Part shown: in pieces, positions 22,580 to 34,219 of the stretch
Layout: the number at the start of each line of letters is the position of its first letter
Numbering within the stretch: position 1 is the stretch's first letter
Source of the DNA: Sphingomonas pokkalii
GTDB taxonomy: Bacteria; Pseudomonadota; Alphaproteobacteria; Sphingomonadales; Sphingomonadaceae
Assembly: GCF_003096275.1 (NCBI RefSeq)
Contig: NZ_QENQ01000001.1
Span: 3,329,565-3,393,564, forward strand
Direction: 5' to 3'
Length of the DNA stretch: 64,000 bases
Translations under genes and position numbers: made by a program
Notes under the pieces: model-generated
What the model was told of the DNA's origin: nothing
What the model saw: the letters and a program-made list of their open reading frames with translations, nothing else
The model's database searches: none

Positions 22580-24382
22580 ATGGTTGGCTTTCGGGCCAAA
22601 CCCAAAGTTCAGAATTCGATGGAGAGAGCTGCCTTGACCCTCGAACCGATCGTGCCCTTGCCCCCAGATTGGCCCAAAGCCCCGCTCGCTGTCGTCGACG
22701 CACTGCTGACCGCGCCCGGCGCCAAGTTCGAGATGGAGACAGTGGAGATCCGCGGCATTCCCACGCGCGTCTGGAAAAACAGCCCGCCCAACGCTGCGAT
22801 CCTGGCCCGGCTGGCGCGCGGCTATGGTGATCGCCCCTTCACGGTCTATCAGGACGAGCGGGTCAGCTACGAAGCCAATTATCGCGCGACCTGCCATCTC
22901 GCGACCTGGATGCAGGCGCACGGCGTGGCCAAGGGCGACCGCGTCGCGCTGGCAATGCGCAACCTGCCTGAATGGCCGACGATCTTCTTCGCGGCGGTGA
23001 GCATCGGTGCGATCCTGGTGCCGCTCAACGCGTGGTGGACCGGCGCCGAGCTCGAATTTGGCATGCAGGATTCGGGCGCCAAGCTGTTGTTCGTCGACGG
23101 CGAGCGGCACGAGCGGCTGAAACAATGTTACGCCGCGCTGCCCGATCTGGAACGGGTGGTGGTCAGCCGCGCCTGTTCGCCGCTGGAGGGCGAGGCGGTC
23201 GCGCTCGAATCGATTCTCGGCCCCTGCAACAGTTGGGCGGCGCTTGCCGATATCGCCTTTCCAGAGGTGGCGATCGCGCCGGATGACGAGGTCACGCTGT
23301 TCTACACCAGCGGCACCACCGGCAACCCCAAGGGCGCGGTGGGCACCCATCGCAACCTGATGACCAACATCCTCACCTCGGGCTATTCGGTGGCGCGCGC
23401 GATGCTTCGCCGGGGAGAGGTGCCGCCGCCCGCGCCGCCCTATAAGGTGGGGCTGCTGGTGATCCCGCTGTTCCACGTCACCGCGTGCAGCGCCGGGCTG
23501 ATGGCGCTGATCGCGGCCGGCGGCACGGTGGTGTTCATGCGCCGCTGGGACGCGACCGAGGCGATGGCGATCATCGAGCGCGAGAAGGTCAACCAGACCG
23601 GCGGCGTGCCGACCATCGCCTGGCAGCTGCTCGAACATCCCGAGCGCGCCAACTACGACCTTTCCAGCCTGGAGACGATCTCCTACGGCGGCGCGCCATC
23701 GGCGCCCGAGCTGGTGAAGCGCATCTATGAGGAGTTCGGCGCGCTGCCCGGCAATGGCTGGGGCATGACCGAGACGATGGCGACGGTGACCCATCACACC
23801 GGCGAGGACTATCTCGCCCGCCCGACCAGCGCCGGTCCGCCGGTGCCGGTCGCCGAGCTCAAGATCATGGACGTCGACGGCACCCGCGAACTGCCGGTGG
23901 GCGAGGTTGGCGAGCTCTGGGCCAAGGGGCCGATGATCGTGAAGGGCTATTGGAACAAGCCCGAGGCAACGGCCGAGACGTTTCGTGACGGCTGGGTGCG
24001 CACCGGCGACCTGGCGCGGCTGGACGACGAGGGGTTCCTCTATGTCGTCGATCGCGCCAAGGACATCATCATCCGCGGCGGCGAGAATATTTACTCCTCG
24101 GAAGTGGAGGACGTGCTCTACGCCCATCCCGCGGTTACCGATGCGGCGCTGATCGGCGTGCCCCATCGCTCGCTGGGGGAGGAACCTGTCGCGGTGGTGC
24201 ATCTGGCGCCGGGCATGACGGCCAGCGAAGCCGAATTGCAGCAATGGGTCGCCGCCCGAATCGCGGCATTCAAGGTGCCGGTATCGATCCGCTTTTCGCG
24301 CGAAACGCTGCCGCGCAACGCCAATGGCAAGATATTGAAAAAGGAACTGCGTGGCATGTTCTTCGGCGAGGCTGCTGCCTGA
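22580..24382 (+). CDS. Acyl-CoA synthetase (class I adenylate-forming)
   Basis: A 600-residue AMP-binding enzyme that activates a carboxylic acid to its CoA thioester. The P-loop-like A3 motif LFYTSGTTGNPKGAV, the A5 motif GNGWGMTETM, the A7 motif RTGDLARLDDEG and the A8 hinge IIIRGGENIYSSEVED are all present, and the catalytic Lys is near the end (NANGKILKKELR). It is divergent from the serine hydrolase and belongs with the acyl-CoA cluster. The start is uncertain: ATG 22580 and ATG 22619 have no clear ribosome site, whereas TTG 22634 is preceded by GGAGAG at good spacing. Chain length of the substrate is unknown. Confidence 0.92.
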   Translation: MVGFRAKPKVQNSMERAALTLEPIVPLPPDWPKAPLAVVDALLTAPGAKFEMETVEIRGIPTRVWKNSPPNAAILARLARGYGDRPFTVYQDERVSYEANYRATCHLATWMQAHGVAKGDRVALAMRNLPEWPTIFFAAVSIGAILVPLNAWWTGAELEFGMQDSGAKLLFVDGERHERLKQCYAALPDLERVVVSRACSPLEGEAVALESILGPCNSWAALADIAFPEVAIAPDDEVTLFYTSGTTGNPKGAVGTHRNLMTNILTSGYSVARAMLRRGEVPPPAPPYKVGLLVIPLFHVTACSAGLMALIAAGGTVVFMRRWDATEAMAIIEREKVNQTGGVPTIAWQLLEHPERANYDLSSLETISYGGAPSAPELVKRIYEEFGALPGNGWGMTETMATVTHHTGEDYLARPTSAGPPVPVAELKIMDVDGTRELPVGEVGELWAKGPMIVKGYWNKPEATAETFRDGWVRTGDLARLDDEGFLYVVDRAKDIIIRGGENIYSSEVEDVLYAHPAVTDAALIGVPHRSLGEEPVAVVHLAPGMTASEAELQQWVAARIAAFKVPVSIRFSRETLPRNANGKILKKELRGMFFGEAAA

Positions 24383-24507
24383 CGGAAACCGTTTCCTCGA
24401 CTTGATCAGAACCCGTCCGCCCGGTTGCGCCTGCCATTGTGCAGACGCCGCCGCTGTCATTGCCCCGACTGGAGCACGCATCTAGAGTGCGCCCGAAGGG
24501 ATTGGAT

Positions 24508-25740
24508 GTGGACCAGCGGACGGAAATGATGGGCGAAGGCGAGAATCGGCTGGACTATGCCGATGATCTGTTCGCCACCAATGACGAGGCGGAGGGGGCG
24601 GCAGGGCAGATCAGCCTTCGGCGCGATCGCCTGGTCGCCGCCCTGGTGCTGATCGCCGGCATGGGGCTGGTGCTGGCGCTGCCCTTCGCGCTGCAGGCGG
24701 GCGCGCGTTTCTTCCTGCCGCTCACCGCGTCGTTGGTGATCGCGATCGCGCTCGTGCCCTTCCTGGAATGGCTGGAACGCCACCGGATGCCGGCACCGAT
24801 CGCGGCGTTCCTGTGCGTGTTGCTGTTCCTCGCGGCGGCGAACATCGCGCTCGCTTCGATCGTGGTGCCGGCGTGGCAATGGGTGCGACGGCTGCCGGAG
24901 AGCATTCCGCAGATCCAGCATAATCTGGAACCGGTGATTCGCTTCTATTCGAACCTCGAGCGGTTCGTGAACAAGACGCTGAACAACTTCGCGTCGGCGC
25001 CGGTGCGCCAGACGGTGCCGGTTCCGGCCCAGCCACCGACCTCGCTGATGGATCTGTTCACCACCTCCGCGCCCTCGGCCCTGATCGAGATGTTCTTTGC
25101 GATACTCGTCATCTATTTCTTTCTCGCCGGGTGGACGCGGCTGCGGCGCCGGGCGATTACCAGTCGATCGAGCTTCGGCGGTGCGATGGCGACGGCACGG
25201 GTGATCCAGGATGTGGTGGACGATACCTCGGCCTATCTGGGCACGATCACGCTCATCAACTTCACGCTCGGCCTGATCGTCGCCGGGGCCCTGTGGCTGA
25301 TGGGGATGCCGACGCCGCTGATGTGGGGCGGTATCGTCGCGCTGCTCAACTATATTCCCTATATCGGCCCCGTGATCGCCGCGGTGCTGCTCGCGGTGGG
25401 GGGGCTGATGACCTATCCCGATATCGGCTGGGCCATGGTGCCGCCCGCTATCATGGTAGGTGCGCATCTGGTCGAAGCGAATCTGGTGACGCCGCTGATC
25501 GTCGGGCACCGGCTGACGATCAACCCGATCATGATTCTGATCTCGCTCAGCTTCTGGGGATGGGTTTGGGGCACCACCGGTGCGTTGCTGGCCGTGCCGC
25601 TGCTGATCATCATCCAGACCGTGCTGAACGCGGCCGGCAAGCCCGATATCGCGGGATTCCTGTTCGAACACGGCACCTTGGTGCGCGATCCGGGGGAAGT
25701 TCGCCGTCGCCGTCGCGCAGACCCCGATCAATCCGGTTGA
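24508..25740 (+). CDS. AI-2E transporter family (PerM/TqsA-like) membrane protein
   Basis: A protein of about 410 residues with the architecture of the AI-2E/PerM family: two N-terminal membrane pairs (LVAALVLIAGMGLVLALPFA), a soluble middle region (WVRRLPESIPQIQHNLEP), then a dense C-terminal membrane part with the family stretches INFTLGLIVAGALWLMGMP, ALLNYIPYIGPVIAAVL and HLVEANLVTPLIVGHRL. Members act as exporters or Na+/H+ antiporters; the name does not prove AI-2 transport. GTG 24508 is chosen because AAGGGA lies 6 bases upstream; an ATG at 24439 would add 23 residues. Confidence 0.88.
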   Translation: MDQRTEMMGEGENRLDYADDLFATNDEAEGAAGQISLRRDRLVAALVLIAGMGLVLALPFALQAGARFFLPLTASLVIAIALVPFLEWLERHRMPAPIAAFLCVLLFLAAANIALASIVVPAWQWVRRLPESIPQIQHNLEPVIRFYSNLERFVNKTLNNFASAPVRQTVPVPAQPPTSLMDLFTTSAPSALIEMFFAILVIYFFLAGWTRLRRRAITSRSSFGGAMATARVIQDVVDDTSAYLGTITLINFTLGLIVAGALWLMGMPTPLMWGGIVALLNYIPYIGPVIAAVLLAVGGLMTYPDIGWAMVPPAIMVGAHLVEANLVTPLIVGHRLTINPIMILISLSFWGWVWGTTGALLAVPLLIIIQTVLNAAGKPDIAGFLFEHGTLVRDPGEVRRRRRADPDQSG

Positions 25741-25786
25741 CAGCCCAAATTCGCGCGGCTAGGTGCCGCCTCCTCGCTTGGCTCAA

Positions 25787-25863
<77 letters not shown>

Positions 25864-25933
25864 CTCGCCATGCGGGATCCCAGATGGAATCCGGCGGCGA
25901 CTGGCCGTCCAAGATTTCCTCGCTTGGAAGCAA

Positions 25934-26010
<77 letters not shown>

Positions 26011-26094
26011 TGCGGCGCATCTCCCAGAAAAGAAGCACATGCGCGCTGGCCGGGCCCTTTGCAGGCCCTCCCGTTTCTGCGCTAAGCCGCTGCG

Positions 26095-27741
26095 ATGATC
26101 CGCACTTCTGCCCGCGCGCTCGCGCTGCTGCTCGCCCCCATCGCCATCCCCGCCTCGGCCCAGATCGCCGCCGATCCCGCGCGAATCGAACAGACCGTCC
26201 GCACGCTCGCCTCCGATTCGTTCGAGGGCCGCGCGCCCGGCACCCGCGGCGAAGATCGCACGCTCGGCTATCTGGTGGCGCGCTTCGAGGCGCTGGGGCT
26301 GCAACCCGCCGGTCCGGACGGCCAGTGGCTACAGAAGGTGCCGCTGCTCCACACGCGCCTCGGCACGCCCGCCACGCTGCGGTTCGATGGCCCCAGGGGC
26401 GCGATGCCGGTGGAGCAGGCCAGGGACCTCTACGTCTCGACGATTCGGCCCGATGCCGCCGCGCGAATCGCGAACGCGCCGGTGGTGTTCGTCGGCTATG
26501 GCGTCACCGCGCCCGAGCGGCAGTGGGACGACTTCAAGGGCGCCGACCTGAAGGGTAAGGTCGCGGTCTTTCTGGTCAACGATCCGGACTTCTCGGCGGA
26601 CAAGGGCGAGCCGGTCGCCGGCAAGTTCGGCGGCCGGACGATGACCTATTATGGCCGCTGGACCTACAAGTTCGAGGAAGCCGCGCGGCGGGGCGCCGTG
26701 GGCGCGCTGATCGTCCATGACACGCCCGGCGCCGGCTATGGCTGGAACGTGGTGATCAGCAGCGGCGGCGAGAATTACGACATCGTCCGCAAGCCCGAGG
26801 ACCTCACCAGCGTGGCGCTGCAGGGCTGGCTGGAGGGCGGGGCGGCGACGCGCCTGTTCGCCGCGGCCGGGCTGGACCTGGCCAAGCTGCGGGTCGAGGC
26901 GCGCAAGGCGAGCTTCCGGCCGGTGCCGCTGGCGGGCGTGCGCTTCACCGCCGACGTGCCGGTGACCGCCGAGCAGGTGGACAGCTATAATGTGCTGGCG
27001 AAGATCCCCGGCAGCGAACGGCCCGACGAGGCGGTGATGTTCGGTGCGCACTGGGATGCATATGGGGCGGGGAAGCCCGACGCCAAGGGCCGCATCTACC
27101 GCGCGGGCGCCAATGACGACGCGCTGGGTATCGCCGGTCTGCTGGAGATCGCGCGGAGCATGAAGGCAGGGCCGGCGCCCAAGCGCAGCGTCGTCTTCGC
27201 GGCCTGGACGGCGGAGGAGCGGGGGCTGCTCGGCTCGCTCTACTACACCCAGCACCCGGTGGTGCCGATGGCCAAGACGGTCGCCAATCTGACGCTCGAC
27301 ATCCTCCAGACCGCGGGCCTCGCCAACGACGTGGTGCTGGTCGGCAAGGGGCAGAACACGCTGGAGGACGACATGGCCCGCGTCGCGGCGACGCAAGGGC
27401 GCCGGGTGACACCGGAGGGGCTGCCCGAACGCGGGCTGTTCTACCGCGCGGACCATTTCTCCTTCGCCAAGCAGGGCGTGCCGACGCTGCTGCTGATGGG
27501 CATCGCCGGCGCCTCGGACCTCAAGCAGGGCGGGGTGGCGGCCGGGCAGGCGTGGATCGATGCCTATACGGGGCAGTGTTACCACCAGGCCTGCGACGCC
27601 TGGGGGCCGGACTGGAACTTGGACGGCGCGGTGCAGGACATCGATTTGCTGGGGACGATCGGCGCGGAGCTGGCGAACGGATCGGCCTGGCCGACGTGGA
27701 AGGCGGGGTCGGAGTTCAAGGCGGTGCGGGAGCGGCGCTGA
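26095..27741 (+). CDS. Secreted M28-family zinc metallopeptidase
   Basis: A 548-residue protein with an N-terminal signal peptide (hydrophobic core ALALLLAPIAIPASA, cleavage about residue 22). A PA-domain-like insert lies around 120-270 (VFVGYGVTAPERQWDDFKG). The M28 catalytic domain begins near 300. Its zinc ligands are recognisable: H and D in VMFGAHWDAYG, D in NDDALGIAGLLEIA, the E pair in AAWTAEERGLLGS, D in LTLDILQ and the last His in RADHFSFAKQGVP. It should be a periplasmic or outer-membrane-associated aminopeptidase. There are no neighbours of related function. Confidence 0.93.
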   Translation: MIRTSARALALLLAPIAIPASAQIAADPARIEQTVRTLASDSFEGRAPGTRGEDRTLGYLVARFEALGLQPAGPDGQWLQKVPLLHTRLGTPATLRFDGPRGAMPVEQARDLYVSTIRPDAAARIANAPVVFVGYGVTAPERQWDDFKGADLKGKVAVFLVNDPDFSADKGEPVAGKFGGRTMTYYGRWTYKFEEAARRGAVGALIVHDTPGAGYGWNVVISSGGENYDIVRKPEDLTSVALQGWLEGGAATRLFAAAGLDLAKLRVEARKASFRPVPLAGVRFTADVPVTAEQVDSYNVLAKIPGSERPDEAVMFGAHWDAYGAGKPDAKGRIYRAGANDDALGIAGLLEIARSMKAGPAPKRSVVFAAWTAEERGLLGSLYYTQHPVVPMAKTVANLTLDILQTAGLANDVVLVGKGQNTLEDDMARVAATQGRRVTPEGLPERGLFYRADHFSFAKQGVPTLLLMGIAGASDLKQGGVAAGQAWIDAYTGQCYHQACDAWGPDWNLDGAVQDIDLLGTIGAELANGSAWPTWKAGSEFKAVRERR

Positions 27742-27768
27742 GGCGGGGCCCCTTCCATCGCCGCCGCG

Positions 27769-27996
27769 CTAGCGGCGTGGTGGAGGGGGCAACCGCCAGC
27801 GCCCGGTTTCCATCCAGCGCAGCAACGGCTTGAGCGGTAGAATCCAGACGATTCCCAGCGCCAGGTAGATCAGCGTCTGCACCAGGATCGGCAGGCCGCC
27901 GATCTGGCCGGAGAAGCTGGCGACCAGCACCACCCACACCAGGATCAGCCCGATGATCGCCAGCGCGCCGGCGGGTTTGCGCCAGCTGGGGTTCAT
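27769..27996 (-). CDS. DUF2842 small membrane protein
   Basis: A 75-residue protein with two membrane segments (GALAIIGLILVWVVLVAS and IYLALGIVWIL) and the signature KPLLRWMETGRWRLP at the C-terminus, which matches DUF2842, a family found in alphaproteobacteria. Function unknown. The ATG overlaps the stop of the cyclo-ligase gene (ATGA), so the two are coupled. Confidence 0.85.
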   Translation of the reverse strand: MNPSWRKPAGALAIIGLILVWVVLVASFSGQIGGLPILVQTLIYLALGIVWILPLKPLLRWMETGRWRLPPPPRR

Positions 27997-28547
27997 GGCT
28001 CGGAATGGCAGCGCATGCCCTGCTCGGTCACCACGGCGTGCAGGGGGACGTCCCAGATATCGGCGGGCAGGGCGGGAACTTCCTGCGCCGACCACGCGAC
28101 GCCCACCCGCCACGCCGCCTCGTAGCGGGCGAAGGCGCGGTCGTAGTGGCCGGCGCCCTGGCCCAGGCGGTTAAGACGGGGATCGAAGCCGACCAGCGGC
28201 GTCAGGATCACGTCCGGGGCAATCTCGGGCGCGGATTCGTCCGGCTGGCGCAGGCCGAAGGGGCCGGCGACCAGCGGGGCGCCCATCTCCCAGGCAAGGA
28301 AGCGGATCGGCGCGGCGCGGTCGATCACGTGCGGCAGCGCAAGCGCGCAGCCGCGCTCGGCGGCGGCGGCGGCAAGCTGGGTGGGATCGGCCTCGCTGCC
28401 CACCGGGCAGTAGGTGGCGACGATCATCCCCGGCGTGAGTCGCTCGACAAAGGCCTCGGGCGCGCGGATCGCGGTGCTCGATTGCGCGGCGAACAGGTCG
28501 CGCGTGGCGCGCAGTCGGGCGCGGAGGGCGGGCTTGTCGCTCAGCAT
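27993..28547 (-). CDS. 5-formyltetrahydrofolate cyclo-ligase
   Basis: A 184-residue enzyme of the 5-FTHF cyclo-ligase family, converting 5-formyl-THF to methenyl-THF with ATP. The conserved C-terminal signature is GFDPRLNRLGQGAGHYDRAF, and the N-terminal part has LRARLRATRD and an Arg-rich nucleotide site. ATG 28547 (MLSDKPALRARLR) is chosen over an upstream ATG because the upstream segment is the 6S RNA. The gene directly follows the 6S RNA, the arrangement widespread in proteobacteria (ssrS-ygfA). Confidence 0.95.
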   Translation of the reverse strand: MLSDKPALRARLRATRDLFAAQSSTAIRAPEAFVERLTPGMIVATYCPVGSEADPTQLAAAAAERGCALALPHVIDRAAPIRFLAWEMGAPLVAGPFGLRQPDESAPEIAPDVILTPLVGFDPRLNRLGQGAGHYDRAFARYEAAWRVGVAWSAQEVPALPADIWDVPLHAVVTEQGMRCHSEP

Positions 28548-28565
28548 CGCGAGGTCCTGCAGGGT

Positions 28566-28732
28566 GTGACGGGAACCACCATGGGCCGTTGGCCTGAATA
28601 TCCACCGACGCACAGAACGTCAGGTGGGAACCATGTGTTGCAGACCAGGATCTGCACAGGGACAGCTCCCATGGATGAAGATTATAGCCTCAGGGATAAT
28701 TGCTAAGGCTCGCACCGGGCAGTTCCCGCCAC
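28566..28732 (-). ncRNA. ssrS: 6S RNA
   Basis: This minus-strand stretch between zapA and the cyclo-ligase gene holds the position of 6S RNA in alphaproteobacteria. Its ends pair over 15 bases with no mismatch, allowing G-U pairs: 28718-28732 (GTGGCGGGAACTGCC as RNA) with 28566-28580 (GGTGGTTCCCGTCAC). The span of about 167 bases is a normal size. The middle can open into the large bubble needed to mimic a promoter for RNA polymerase. It regulates sigma-70 transcription in stationary phase. Exact ends are taken from the closing stem. Confidence 0.85.
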
Positions 28733-28741
28733 GGTGCCAAT

Positions 28742-29044
28742 CTAGGACGTCGCGGCGCTTTCCTCAAGGGCCAAGGCAACCGCTTCCAGCCGATCGGCGA
28801 TTCGTTCGAGCAGCATGGGCGACAGATCGTCCTTTGGTCTCGCTTCCGCCTCGTCCAGCGCGTCCGCCAGGATCAGCACCAAATATAGCAGGGTCCGCTC
28901 GCTGCCGAGCCCGCCGGCGGCGCGGTGGGCGGTTTCGGCGTGGCGGGCGATGCGGTTCTCGATGTGCCGGAGATGCGGTTCGTCTTCCTCGCGTGCGGAG
29001 ACGGAATAGCTGCGGCCGGCGATCTGAAGGGTGATTTCGGCCAT
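28742..29044 (-). CDS. zapA: Cell division protein ZapA
   Basis: A 100-residue ZapA: N-terminal TLQIAGRSYSVSAREEDEPH, followed by helical regions (LLYLVLILADALDEAEA) that dimerise. It bundles FtsZ filaments at the division site. ATG 29044 overlaps the stop of the upstream coiled-coil gene. It sits just upstream of the 6S RNA, as is usual. Confidence 0.93.
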   Translation of the reverse strand: MAEITLQIAGRSYSVSAREEDEPHLRHIENRIARHAETAHRAAGGLGSERTLLYLVLILADALDEAEARPKDDLSPMLLERIADRLEAVALALEESAATS

Positions 29045-29274
29045 CAGCCCGCCTCCACCCCGTCGGCATCCGCCCCGGACTCGCCATCGATCTCGCGCGC
29101 GATAAGATCGTCGAGATCGGCGATCGCGGTTTCGATGCGTCCACGCAGCTGCGCATGCCGGCGCTCCAGCTGGGCGGCGGCATAGGCGCGTTTGGCGGCG
29201 GCGGCTTCGATACGCGCCAGCGCTCGCTCGATCCGGTCTGCTACAAGGTCGGGCATCGCCAAGTCGGATAGCAT
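29044..29274 (-). CDS. Small coiled-coil protein upstream of zapA
   Basis: A 76-residue, highly helical, charged protein ([36 protein letters not shown]) predicted to be a coiled coil. A small coiled-coil gene precedes zapA in many alphaproteobacteria (DUF4164-like), and the overlap with zapA (ATGA) suggests a linked role in division. ATG 29274 or the in-frame ATG 29256 may be the true start. No catalytic motif. Confidence 0.7.
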   Translation of the reverse strand: MLSDLAMPDLVADRIERALARIEAAAAKRAYAAAQLERRHAQLRGRIETAIADLDDLIAREIDGESGADADGVEAG

Positions 29275-29393
29275 GGATCGCCGAGTCCACAAGCCTTGGT
29301 AGCTGCAACCTATCGCAGCTGTGCGGCGGGCGGACAGTTGACGCGCGCGTTTCCCGCTTCCAAAGGCATCCGCGACGAGACGGGGAATATCAA

Positions 29394-32362
<2,969 letters not shown>

Positions 32363-32710
32363 TACCAACGTCCTCCTCGCAGGCGGGGAGGACACTTCTA
32401 CATGCCTCTCCCGCTAGCGGGAGAGGCGGGGGAGGGGAGGACGGATGCATGGCCTGCAGCGCCTCCCATCTTCAAAGCGGCCGTAGCGTCGCTGGGTAGC
32501 TCCTCTTCTGTCATCCCGGCGAAAGCCGGGATCCATTCGCCCCCCGGGCGAGGCAGGAGCCACAACGTCCAGGCCAATGGATCCCGGCTTCCGCCGGGAT
32601 GACGCTGGTGGGGCGGGGGCGGCACGGCGGCCAACGGCACAAGCGCAGGGTGCGAGCGCTCCGCCATCAGGATGCCGCTCGCGCAGATATTCAAACGCGA
32701 GGGGTTCAGC
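32363..32710. repeat. gap-pgk spacer made mostly of palindromic repeats
   Basis: This 348-base gap has no gene. It contains a perfect 24-base palindrome (32404-32427, arms GCCTCTCCCGCT) of the same family as those at 17711 and 19024. It also has a 28-base inverted repeat with one mismatch (32510-32537 against 32576-32603), of the GTCATCCCGGCGAAAGCCGG type widespread in sphingomonads. Either could form a strong hairpin in the tkt-gap-pgk transcript and affect its processing. Confidence 0.85.
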
Positions 32711-33901
32711 ATGGCGCGCAGTTTCAAGACGCTCGACGACATGGGCGATATCACCGGCAAGCGGGTGCTGGTCCGCGAGGACCTCAACGTGCCGATGGCC
32801 GACGGCAAGGTGACCGACGACACGCGGCTGCGCGCCGCGATCCAGACCGTCGCCGAACTGGCCGACAAGGGCGCCAAGGTGCTGATCCTCGCCCATTTCG
32901 GCCGTCCCAAGGGCAATCCCAGCGCGGAGTTTTCGCTGTCGCAGGTGGTTGAGCCCCTGTCGCAGGTGCTCGGCCGCCCGGTCCGCTATATCGACTGGGA
33001 AGGCGATGCCGCCGCGGTCGCGACGCTGAACGACGGCGACATCGCGCTGCTCGAAAACACCCGCTTCTTCGGCGGCGAGGAAAAGAACGATCCCGCCGTG
33101 GTCGATCGCTTCGCATCGCTCGGCGACCTCTATGTCAACGACGCCTTCTCGGCCGCGCACCGTGCGCACGCCTCGACCGAGGGCCTTGCCCACAAGCTGC
33201 CCGCCTTTGCCGGCCGCCAGATGGAAGCCGAGCTCGACGCGCTCGACAAGGCGCTCGGCAATCCCGAGCATCCGGTGGCGGCGGTGGTCGGCGGCGCCAA
33301 GGTCTCGACCAAGCTCGACGTGCTCAAGCATCTCGTGGCACGCGTCGATCACCTGATCATCGGCGGCGGCATGGCCAACACCTTCCTCGCCGCCCGCGGC
33401 GTCGATGTCGGCAAGAGCCTGTGCGAGCACGACCTGACCGGCACCGCCGAGGAAATCCTCGACGCCGCCGATGCCGCGGGCTGCACCGTCCACCTGCCCT
33501 ACGACGTGGTGGTGGCGAAGGAATTCCGCGCCAATCCGCCGGTTCGCACCGTCAACGTCCACGAAGTCGCCGCCGATGAGATGATCCTCGATGTCGGCCC
33601 GGCGGCCACCGAGGCACTCGCCGACGTGCTCAAGACCTGCAAGACGCTGGTGTGGAACGGCCCGCTCGGCGCGTTCGAGATCCCGCCCTTTGACGCGGCG
33701 ACCGTCTCGCTCGCCCGCACCGCGGCCGCGCTCACCAAGGAAGGCCAGCTCGTCTCGGTCGCCGGCGGCGGCGATACGGTGGCGGCGCTCAACCAGGCCG
33801 GCGTGGGCGGCGAGTTCAGCTTCGTCTCCACAGCAGGCGGCGCCTTCCTGGAGTGGATGGAAGGCAAGGAACTGCCCGGCGTCGCGGCGCTGGCACGCTG
33901 A
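32711..33901 (+). CDS. pgk: Phosphoglycerate kinase
   Basis: A 396-residue PGK. Substrate-binding residues are in [13 protein letters not shown] (usually RxDxNVP; here RED) and AHFGRPKG, followed by [14 protein letters not shown] and [13 protein letters not shown]. The nucleotide site has [14 protein letters not shown] and the late motif [15 protein letters not shown]. It makes ATP from 1,3-bisphosphoglycerate. ATG 32711 ([11 protein letters not shown]) is the family-like start; the in-frame upstream ATG is in the repeat-rich spacer. Confidence 0.96.
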   Translation: MARSFKTLDDMGDITGKRVLVREDLNVPMADGKVTDDTRLRAAIQTVAELADKGAKVLILAHFGRPKGNPSAEFSLSQVVEPLSQVLGRPVRYIDWEGDAAAVATLNDGDIALLENTRFFGGEEKNDPAVVDRFASLGDLYVNDAFSAAHRAHASTEGLAHKLPAFAGRQMEAELDALDKALGNPEHPVAAVVGGAKVSTKLDVLKHLVARVDHLIIGGGMANTFLAARGVDVGKSLCEHDLTGTAEEILDAADAAGCTVHLPYDVVVAKEFRANPPVRTVNVHEVAADEMILDVGPAATEALADVLKTCKTLVWNGPLGAFEIPPFDAATVSLARTAAALTKEGQLVSVAGGGDTVAALNQAGVGGEFSFVSTAGGAFLEWMEGKELPGVAALAR

Positions 33902-33934
33902 CGGCCGAACGGCCCGGCAGCCGATAGCAGGGAG

Positions 33935-33969
33935 GGGCGGGATGCGGTTGCGCTCCCGCCCTTTTCTTT
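33935..33969 (+). terminator. Intrinsic terminator after pgk
   Basis: GGGCGGGA (33935-33942) pairs perfectly with TCCCGCCC (33954-33961), with further GCG/CGC pairs inside, and is followed by TTTCTTTT. This is a textbook Rho-independent terminator 33 bases after the pgk stop, separating the operon from fba. Confidence 0.9.
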
Positions 33970-34110
33970 TCCACGATGCCGCTGCCTGGTCATGATTCGC
34001 GCTGCGCGGGTGCAGTCTTGGGTGACCGCGCAAATGGTACCGCGTCAATCCAGACGCTTGTGCGAACCAATACCGTACCAATTTCTTGCCAGGTTATCGA
34101 GCTGTTACGC

Positions 34111-34139
34111 TGCTGCGGAATAAGTTTTGCTCCGCAGCA
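34111..34139 (+). promoter_or_regulatory. Hairpin in the fba leader
   Basis: TGCTGCGGA (34111-34119) and TCCGCAGCA (34131-34139) form a perfect 9-base stem with an 11-base AT-rich loop, 80 bases before the fba start. It is not followed by T residues. It may be an operator or a leader structure. The 318-base pgk-fba gap otherwise holds only the pgk terminator. Confidence 0.4.
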
Positions 34140-34219
34140 TGTGACCAGCGTTGTCAGCCTTTTCGTAACCAATCGCCCGCGATAGGGACCCGCTCGACAT
34201 CACCATTGAGGGGAACATC

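Noticed and set aside
22568-24481. A 637-codon minus-strand frame opposite the acyl-CoA synthetase
   Set aside because: It mirrors a gene whose adenylation motifs are unmistakable; the translation has an Arg/His-rich shadow composition.
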